9,498 bases of DNA from a bacterium (GTDB lineage Bacteria > Planctomycetota > Planctomycetia > Pirellulales > Pirellulaceae). The notes beneath the pieces are model-generated. The model was not told where the DNA came from, searched no databases, and worked only from the letters and a program-made list of their open reading frames with translations. Of the stretch, positions 5,688 through 9,498 are shown piece after piece. Location: NCBI GenBank assembly GCA_030432015.1, contig JAUIHJ010000293.1, positions 1-9,498 on the forward strand. The letters are read 5' to 3'. Within the stretch, counting starts at the first letter, position 1, and the number at the start of each line of letters is the position of its first letter. A program made the position numbers and the translations under genes.

Positions 5688-5837
5688 TAGGTTTCAAGGG
5701 TTAGGGTGAATCAAGGTTGCAAACTAGTAACCACTTAATGGTTACATCGTCATTTTGGACACGTGAACGGCCGGAAAAGTTCGATTTAGCCAACGTATCG
5801 CGAAGGCGATAGACCTCTGGTCACATTTCTCCCCTGC

Positions 5838-5843
5838 TACAAT
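5838..5843 (+). promoter_or_regulatory. extended -10 box for the small membrane protein gene
   Basis: TGCTACAAT has the extended TGN plus TACAAT form. The ATG at 5851 is 7 nt further on, so the transcript is probably leaderless, like that proposed for the ribbon-helix-helix-like gene at 4146. No good -35 is seen, which an extended -10 can tolerate. The 6-bp hairpin at 5796-5811 lies just upstream. Confidence 0.4.
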
Positions 5844-5850
5844 GACCCCC

Positions 5851-6108
5851 ATGCCCAGCGAACGAGACAAAGAGAGCGAGAATCCGTACAAAGCGCCTCT
5901 CGCGAAGTCATCAGGAGCTAAGATGTCAGCCGGGTGCCTTGTTGCCGCTATCGCGTTACCTGTCGTATATCTTCTGGTGGCGTACTGCATGCAGCGGTCC
6001 GGCTTACAGCTCGTCGGGATTTCCATCAGGCCGGTCCCAGTGACGGTGCTGTTTTTGGCCATTAGCGCCATCGTGACCTACCGATTGACTCGCGCACGAA
6101 ATCGATAG
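5851..6108 (+). CDS. small two-helix membrane protein with NPYxAP motif
   Basis: From ATG 5851 the product has 85 residues. It opens with a charged tail (MPSERDKESENPYKAPLAKS) containing NPYKAP, a motif very common near the N-terminus of planctomycete membrane proteins. Two hydrophobic segments follow: SAGCLVAAIALPVVYLLVAY and VTVLFLAISAIVTYRL, separated by about 20 residues, with a basic end (TRARNR) that by the positive-inside rule is cytoplasmic. No enzyme motif is visible. An ATG three codons earlier (5842) overlaps the predicted -10 box, so 5851 is preferred. A minus-strand frame over the same DNA lacks any such features. The function is unknown; the family motif suggests it was acquired from another planctomycete. 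Confidence 0.6.
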   Translation: MPSERDKESENPYKAPLAKSSGAKMSAGCLVAAIALPVVYLLVAYCMQRSGLQLVGISIRPVPVTVLFLAISAIVTYRLTRARNR

Positions 6109-6122
6109 CACCTTTTACGGGA

Positions 6123-6326
6123 TCACGACCCGGTTGTGGCGGCGCGATGGCCATCAATGTGTTGCACACATTCGTCCAGCACAACTTTCAGCAGGCAAAT
6201 CGTGTCCTTCCGGCAAGCGTGGAATTCGGCGAAATCGATCGCTAGCGTCCACAGGAGATCGCGGCGGGCCGAGTCAGGCTTGGACGAGGCGGTGGCTGCG
6301 CCATACCCTGAGAGAATGCCCCTCAC
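6123..6326 (-). CDS. doubtful small ORF starting inside the right terminal repeat
   Basis: The 67-codon frame starts at GTG 6326, inside the right terminal inverted repeat, and ends TGA at 6123. The part after about residue 20 (RRDLLWTLAIDFAEFHACRK, DTICLLKVVLDECVQHIDGH) has the balanced helix-like composition of a real protein, while the first 20 residues look unstructured. No ribosome site is seen. It could be the 3' piece of a gene cut off when the element captured its cargo. No family recognised. Confidence 0.3.
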   Translation of the reverse strand: MRGILSGYGAATASSKPDSARRDLLWTLAIDFAEFHACRKDTICLLKVVLDECVQHIDGHRAATTGS

Positions 6327-6341
6327 TAATCCCCCACTACC
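6318..6341 (-). repeat. right terminal inverted repeat
   Basis: Read outward on the minus strand it begins GGTAGTGGGGGATTAGTGAG and then GGGC, matching the left repeat at 2870-2893 at 23 of 24 positions. The target duplication GGGAATCG follows directly at 6342. Confidence 0.88.
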
Positions 6342-6349
6342 GGGAATCG
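6342..6349. repeat. right target-site duplication of the inserted element
   Basis: GGGAATCG, identical and in the same orientation to 2862-2869. Joining the two flanks through one copy restores a short ordinary intergenic region between the BBP7 stop and the PSD1 start. Confidence 0.85.
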
Positions 6350-6357
6350 GAGCTGTT

Positions 6358-6372
6358 TGCGAACGATTCGCA
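6358..6372 (-). terminator. small hairpin after the BBP7 stop
   Basis: TGCGAA (6358-6363) and TTCGCA (6367-6372) are exact inverses around a 3-nt loop, 8 nt beyond the BBP7 stop codon. No T tract follows on the minus strand, so it may stabilise the 3' end rather than act as a full terminator. Confidence 0.3.
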
Positions 6373-6380
6373 CCCGGTGA

Positions 6381-8117
6381 TTACCAACGGAAGTCCACGC
6401 CCAGGTTGACTCCCTGGGCCCAGAAGCTGGTATCACTGGCCAGCAGTTCAGGCCGTTGCGGCCCGGTGAAGGGATTTTCGGGGGGCGGCAAGAAGTCTTC
6501 GTTGACTTCGCGATCGATCTGATCGCCGGCGCGTAACACGCGTCCCAAGTAGATAAAGTTGTAGCCCAACGTGGCCCTTAACTGCTTCGTAAATTCGTAA
6601 CCAATGGTTGCGTTCAGTTCCGGCGCCACGGCAAATTGGTCGCGCGAATAGCTGCCGATGTTCGAGGACTGCGCAAACAGCCCGCCCACATACGAGATCG
6701 TTCCAGCCCCGGTTGTCGTAATACCGGTACTACCATCGATGGTCACTTCCTGGCTGATGTTGCCGAGGGCGATCTTGGCAAGACAATCGTACGAAATCCG
6801 TTGCCAATGGCCTTGGACCTGCGCCCCTAATTCCACGCCATCGAAGCGGTTCTTGGTGGCAAATGAATCGTTGATACTAAACGTCTGGTTCGTACCATTG
6901 AGCGTGGTTACCTGCGAACTCATGGTCAGTTGATCTTCCAATCGCAACGACCGGTAGCCGACGATCAAGTCGACACGGCGATCTTCCGGGCAGTTGGGGC
7001 CGGGCGAATGGCCACAGAGCCGCATTAAGGCCCGAATGCCTCCTGATTCGAACCGATTCTTCGCGTTGACAGCAACCGATCCCGAGGTCAACTGCGGGTA
7101 GCTGACCAGGAATGCATCTTCCCGGGACGGCGCAAATAGATTCGGATTTTGAGGGTCCCGGGGATTCACGTTGAAAAACGGGATGCCAATGATGGCGTGC
7201 GTGTCGGTGCTGGTGGCGGCACTGGCCGACTTGTCTTGCAGAGCCAGGTATTCAACTTCGATGCCGTGCTGCGGATTCCACCAGAAACCGCCGCGAAGCC
7301 GCCCGCCGCTCCGATGGGCGTCGAAGATCTCGCTCTGACCTACCAGGATTTGCGTGCCGGTTGCGCCGATCACACCCGCGTCGTTCTGGGCCGTGGGAAC
7401 CGGACTTGTGGTGACCAATGGCGGCAACGCCATGCCACTGGTCTTCCAGTACAGATAGTCGACACCCACCCACGCCTTGCGTCCATTGAGCATGCTGCCG
7501 CGGGCGCAGCTTGCACAGTCGGGCCCACACTCCGGGCTGGGAAATCCGGGCATCCCATATTCCAGCAGCGGCTGCCCGGGAACGCCAGTTCCCACCGAAT
7601 ACGGGTCAATCGTGTCACCGATATTGATGTTGATATCGGTTGGAATGCTGGTCGCCACGCGCCGCGAATCTTCCGGGGAACCGTCTTGCAGAAAGCTGGC
7701 CTGTTGTGCGTCACGGGCCAGCATGGTGACGTGGTCCGGGTAGACCAATCCCTTTTCGAGGTCGTCGTGCAACCTGGTTCGTCCTTGCAGGGCGACACGA
7801 TGACCGACGAGTGCGACGCGGTCAATTCCGGCACCCGAGAGGATCTTGTACTGAATATCATCGCGTTCGTCGACGATTGTGAAGTCGTGGCGTTGCCGCT
7901 GTTCGTTCCATTTTCGAACAACCGTGCCGACGACCGCATGCTCGTGCAACGGCTCTTCCTCGAGTAACGGGAGCAGGTTGGGCTCGTCGGCCGCAAACGT
8001 GGCGTCCCCAGGGCGCGCGACGATCGCTGCGAAACTCGACAGGACTCCAATAAGCAGGACGGATTGCTTGATCAACACGGCAAGACCTGTGGCGCTGAAG
8101 ACAAGATTTGAACGCAA
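6381..8117 (-). CDS. BBP7-family outer membrane beta-barrel protein
   Basis: The 578-residue frame has an export signal in the first 43 residues (SVLLIGVLSSFAAIVA, then DATFAADE). Residues 60-135 form a small beta-rich domain of OB-fold character (VVGTVVRKWNEQ ... VALVGHRVALQGRTRL). A Cys-rich linker (PECGPDCASCARG, about 195-207) leads into the BBP7 barrel: KAWVGVDYLYWKTSGMALPP, then GGRLRGGFWWNPQHGIEVEY, and near the end ELNATIGYEFTKQLRATLGY and VLRAGDQIDREVN, all typical of the family. The last strand ends GVDFRW, an aromatic end expected for outer-membrane insertion. BBP7 proteins are nearly confined to planctomycetes and are presumed porins of their outer membrane. The start is uncertain: TTG 8117 gives the longest frame, and GTG 8078 keeps a good signal peptide with AGGT upstream. 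Confidence 0.92.
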   Translation of the reverse strand: MRSNLVFSATGLAVLIKQSVLLIGVLSSFAAIVARPGDATFAADEPNLLPLLEEEPLHEHAVVGTVVRKWNEQRQRHDFTIVDERDDIQYKILSGAGIDRVALVGHRVALQGRTRLHDDLEKGLVYPDHVTMLARDAQQASFLQDGSPEDSRRVATSIPTDININIGDTIDPYSVGTGVPGQPLLEYGMPGFPSPECGPDCASCARGSMLNGRKAWVGVDYLYWKTSGMALPPLVTTSPVPTAQNDAGVIGATGTQILVGQSEIFDAHRSGGRLRGGFWWNPQHGIEVEYLALQDKSASAATSTDTHAIIGIPFFNVNPRDPQNPNLFAPSREDAFLVSYPQLTSGSVAVNAKNRFESGGIRALMRLCGHSPGPNCPEDRRVDLIVGYRSLRLEDQLTMSSQVTTLNGTNQTFSINDSFATKNRFDGVELGAQVQGHWQRISYDCLAKIALGNISQEVTIDGSTGITTTGAGTISYVGGLFAQSSNIGSYSRDQFAVAPELNATIGYEFTKQLRATLGYNFIYLGRVLRAGDQIDREVNEDFLPPPENPFTGPQRPELLASDTSFWAQGVNLGVDFRW

Positions 8118-8129
8118 GATGAGGCGAGT

Positions 8130-8159
8130 CTTTTAGTGGAAACGCCGGATGCGCGTCAA
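8130..8159 (-). promoter_or_regulatory. candidate BBP7 promoter
   Basis: On the minus strand TTGACG (8159-8154) and TAAAAG (8135-8130) are 18 nt apart. Transcription would start near 8123, leaving a leader of only a few bases before TTG 8117 or about 45 nt before GTG 8078. The second start is therefore at least as credible. Confidence 0.35.
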
Positions 8160-8166
8160 GCTTGAC
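8155..8166. promoter_or_regulatory. 12-bp palindrome overlapping the BBP7 -35 box
   Basis: GTCAAGCTTGAC is a perfect palindrome; the TTGAC in each arm also resembles a -35 box in each direction. Its position over the -35 is that of a repressor operator, but no regulator gene is in the window. Confidence 0.35.
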
Positions 8167-8258
8167 TCAAAAGAAACCGAGGTGCGGCAGTTCGGCGAGA
8201 ATCAGGGAGGGGGGCCGGATCGACGCGACTGGCGGTGGTCGGCCGGTCCCGGAGTGGC

Positions 8259-8312
8259 GGCAGGGCTCCTGCTTCAACCGTCCAGGCCTGCATTCAACCG
8301 TCCAGCCCTGCC
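8259..8312. repeat. 20-bp tandem repeat inside a 9-bp inverted repeat
   Basis: Two 20-bp units (8273-8292 and 8293-8312) share TTCAACCGTCCAG and differ at two positions. GGCAGGGCT (8259-8267) is the exact inverse of AGCCCTGCC (8304-8312), so the whole block can form a long stem-loop. It is in the leader or promoter zone of the MFS gene. Confidence 0.6.
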
Positions 8313-8467
8313 TGCCAGACGTGCCATGGATCAGGGTGCGTCTGCCCTCGCACACTTGAAAGGTAATCCAAACGACGTCAGACTTGTGCATTCTCCATCT
8401 GCCTGTTTCATTCCCTCTGGCCGACCGCCGCCTTGGCTGCCTCGACCGCTGACCCCAGGAACATCTC

Positions 8468-9498
8468 GTGTCAGAGCAAAACCTACCTTGGTATAAGGGG
8501 ATCACCGGCTATCAATGGCTCGTTCTGACGATTGCTTCGTTGGGTTGGGTCTTCGATGTCTTCGAGGGTCAGATCTTCGTGGCGTCGATGCGGGATGCCA
8601 TGCCGCAGTTGCTGGGGGTCGGTGAGGGTGATGCCGCGGTCCGCAGTTGGAACAACTTGGCGTTCGCCAGTTTTTTGCTTGGGGGCGCCTTTGGTGGCGT
8701 TGCCTTCGGGGTGCTCAGCGACAAGATCGGCCGTTCGACCACGATGATCGTGACGATTCTCTTCTATTCGCTATTCACCTGCGTGACGGCCTTCGCCCAG
8801 GAAGCGTGGCACATGGTGATTTTGCGCTTCCTGGTCGCCATGGGTGTGGGCGGCGAATGGGCCGTGGCGACCGCCATGGTTGCCGAAGTGATGCCCAAGC
8901 GATCGCGTCCGATCATGAGTTCCATTTTTCATGGTTCGAGCGTTTTTGGTACGCTGCTGGCGGCGGCTGCCGGAGCCTTCGTCGTGGGGAACCCGGCCCT
9001 GGGCGATTCGGCCTGGCGGTGGGGATTCGCCATTGGTGTCATTCCAGCCTGCCTGACGCTGTTTGTCCGCTGGAAGCTCAAGGAACCCGAACAATGGGTC
9101 CGAGCTCGGGAACAGGGTGCCGTTAACCGCGAAGAGCGAACCGGTCAACTGCTGCATCTGTTCAACGCCCAGAACCTCCGCAACACGTTTGTGGGCGTGA
9201 GCCTCGCTTCGATCGGCCTGGTCACGTTTTGGGGTGGGCACATTTATGGCAAGGATGCCCTCCTGCGCCACGCAAAAGACCGCGTCCTGATCGAGGCAAA
9301 CGTGACGGCTGACGCGTCGAATGACGTCAAGCAGGCAACCTGGGACGAACACAAACCGGAATTAAAGACTGCCGAGATGTTAAGTATGGTGTTGAATACC
9401 ATCGGGGGTGGTCTCGGCTTGGTCCTGTTTGGGACGATCTCGAATCGCATGGGACGCAAGGGTGCTTTCGTGTTCTATCACGCCGTCGCCTTTGTGAT
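8468..9498 (+). CDS. MFS transporter, 3' end off window
   Basis: GTG 8468, with AGGAA about 6 nt upstream, opens a frame of 343 codons to the window edge. The product starts VSEQNLPWYKGITGYQWLVL and has a first membrane helix with an embedded acid (LGWVFDVFEG, D30), then the classic MFS motif A between helices 2 and 3 (GVLSDKIGRS, residues 81-90). Helix 4 carries RFLVAMGVGGEWAVATAM, which resembles sugar-porter and organic-acid:proton symporters. A central basic loop (FVRWKLKEPEQWVRAREQG) and a second motif A copy (SNRMGRKGAF) follow. Between them a polar loop of about 45 residues (ALLRHAKDRVLIEANVTADA and onward) is longer than usual. It should move a small solute across the inner membrane in symport with protons; the substrate cannot be told. 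About 80-150 residues are missing at the C-terminus. Confidence 0.93.
   Translation, partial: MSEQNLPWYKGITGYQWLVLTIASLGWVFDVFEGQIFVASMRDAMPQLLGVGEGDAAVRSWNNLAFASFLLGGAFGGVAFGVLSDKIGRSTTMIVTILFYSLFTCVTAFAQEAWHMVILRFLVAMGVGGEWAVATAMVAEVMPKRSRPIMSSIFHGSSVFGTLLAAAAGAFVVGNPALGDSAWRWGFAIGVIPACLTLFVRWKLKEPEQWVRAREQGAVNREERTGQLLHLFNAQNLRNTFVGVSLASIGLVTFWGGHIYGKDALLRHAKDRVLIEANVTADASNDVKQATWDEHKPELKTAEMLSMVLNTIGGGLGLVLFGTISNRMGRKGAFVFYHAVAFV

Larger units (their letters stand above)
5501..5850. other. divergent intergenic region between the DUF6941 operon and the small membrane protein gene
   Basis: No convincing gene is present. A possible minus-strand promoter (5659-5687) and two small perfect hairpins are seen: GTAACCA / TGGTTAC around 5 nt (5727-5745) and TATCGC / GCGATA around 4 nt (5796-5811). 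A 32-codon minus ORF (5606-5508, starting MDAGNVGRSRNKDD) ends 7 nt before the DUF6941 start; it could be a leader peptide but has no clear ribosome site. The stretch is AT-richer than the flanking chromosome. Confidence 0.5.
2870..6341. mobile_element. IS1-family-like element with passenger genes (3,472 bp)
   Basis: The boundaries are set by 24-bp terminal inverted repeats with one mismatch (2870-2893 and 6318-6341) and by an 8-bp direct repeat immediately outside both. The tips begin GGTGGTG and GGTAGTG; IS1 itself begins GGTGATG. The only transposase gene inside, on the minus strand beside the left end, is IS1-like, and its restored stop codon overlaps the inner base of the left repeat, as is usual in compact insertion sequences. 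IS1-family elements are normally about 0.7-1.2 kb; the extra 2.4 kb lies between the transposase and the right end and holds a ribbon-helix-helix-like gene, a tRNA-like gene, a DUF6941-hicB-hicA operon, a small membrane protein gene and one doubtful ORF. No second transposase or internal copy of the terminal repeat was seen, so this reads as one transposon with cargo rather than a composite. Parts of the cargo are visibly more AT-rich than the flanking genes. Confidence 0.85.
8118..8467. other. divergent control region between the BBP7 and MFS transporter genes
   Basis: No gene is supported in these 350 bp; short frames here lack family features and overlap control signals. It holds a candidate BBP7 promoter (8130-8159), a 12-bp palindrome (8155-8166), and a 20-bp tandem repeat with a 9-bp inverted repeat (8259-8312). 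The MFS ribosome site AGGAA is at 8457-8462. Confidence 0.55.

Noticed and set aside
3960..5760. Integron cassette array with attC sites
   Set aside because: The mixed gene orientations, small genes and imperfect inverted repeats suggested cassettes, but no repeated pair of core sites of the GTTRRRY / RYYYAAC type was found between the genes, and the terminal repeats with a target duplication explain the region better.
5742..6071. Minus-strand 109-codon frame opposite the small membrane protein
   Set aside because: It lacks a ribosome site and domain features, while the plus frame has two membrane helices, the NPYxAP motif and an extended -10 box.
7149..7967. Plus-strand 272-codon open frame within the BBP7 region
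   Set aside because: It is antisense to the BBP7 frame, whose barrel motifs and aromatic C-terminus are clear; GC-rich codon bias creates such antisense frames.
1..9498. CRISPR array, rRNA, riboswitch or prophage signals
   Set aside because: No evenly spaced direct repeats, rRNA-like stretches or recognisable aptamers or phage genes were seen anywhere in the window.

Overview
The window looks like chromosomal DNA of a planctomycete, probably of the Pirellulales. It carries a PSD1-type cytochrome c protein (PSCyt1 / DUF1549 / DUF1553), a BBP7-family outer-membrane beta-barrel protein and a small membrane protein with the NPYxAP motif, all families strongly enriched in that phylum. The core genes are GC-rich; the middle of the window is visibly less so. 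The species cannot be named from the sequence.

Layout. 1-2798 (minus) is the 5' 932 codons of a PSD1 cytochrome c gene running off the left edge. 6381-8117 (minus) is a complete BBP7 barrel gene. 8118-8467 is a divergent control region with a 12-bp palindrome and a tandem repeat. 8468-9498 (plus) is the start of an MFS transporter running off the right edge.

Between the PSD1 and BBP7 genes lies a discrete 3,472-bp insertion, 2870-6341. It is bounded by 24-bp terminal inverted repeats (one mismatch) that begin GGT, and flanked by an 8-bp direct repeat GGGAATCG. This is the signature of an IS1-family element, and the gene beside the left end encodes an IS1-like DDE transposase. The element is about three times the usual size for this family because it carries cargo: a ribbon-helix-helix-like protein with a probable operator, a 93-nt tRNA-like gene with a 9/3 acceptor branch and UAU anticodon (resembling the allo-tRNA class), a DUF6941-hicB-hicA operon, a small membrane protein and a doubtful ORF starting in the right terminal repeat. 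Without the insertion the BBP7 and PSD1 genes would lie about 110 bp apart on the same strand.

The transposase is damaged: a 14-bp segment bracketed by two copies of a 9-bp repeat shifts the frame near the C-terminus, and its natural tail is still readable downstream. The element may therefore be immobile now, kept in place in part by the HicBA addiction pair. The most interesting idea is that the element is a mobile vehicle for an unusual tRNA plus an RNA-targeting toxin module.
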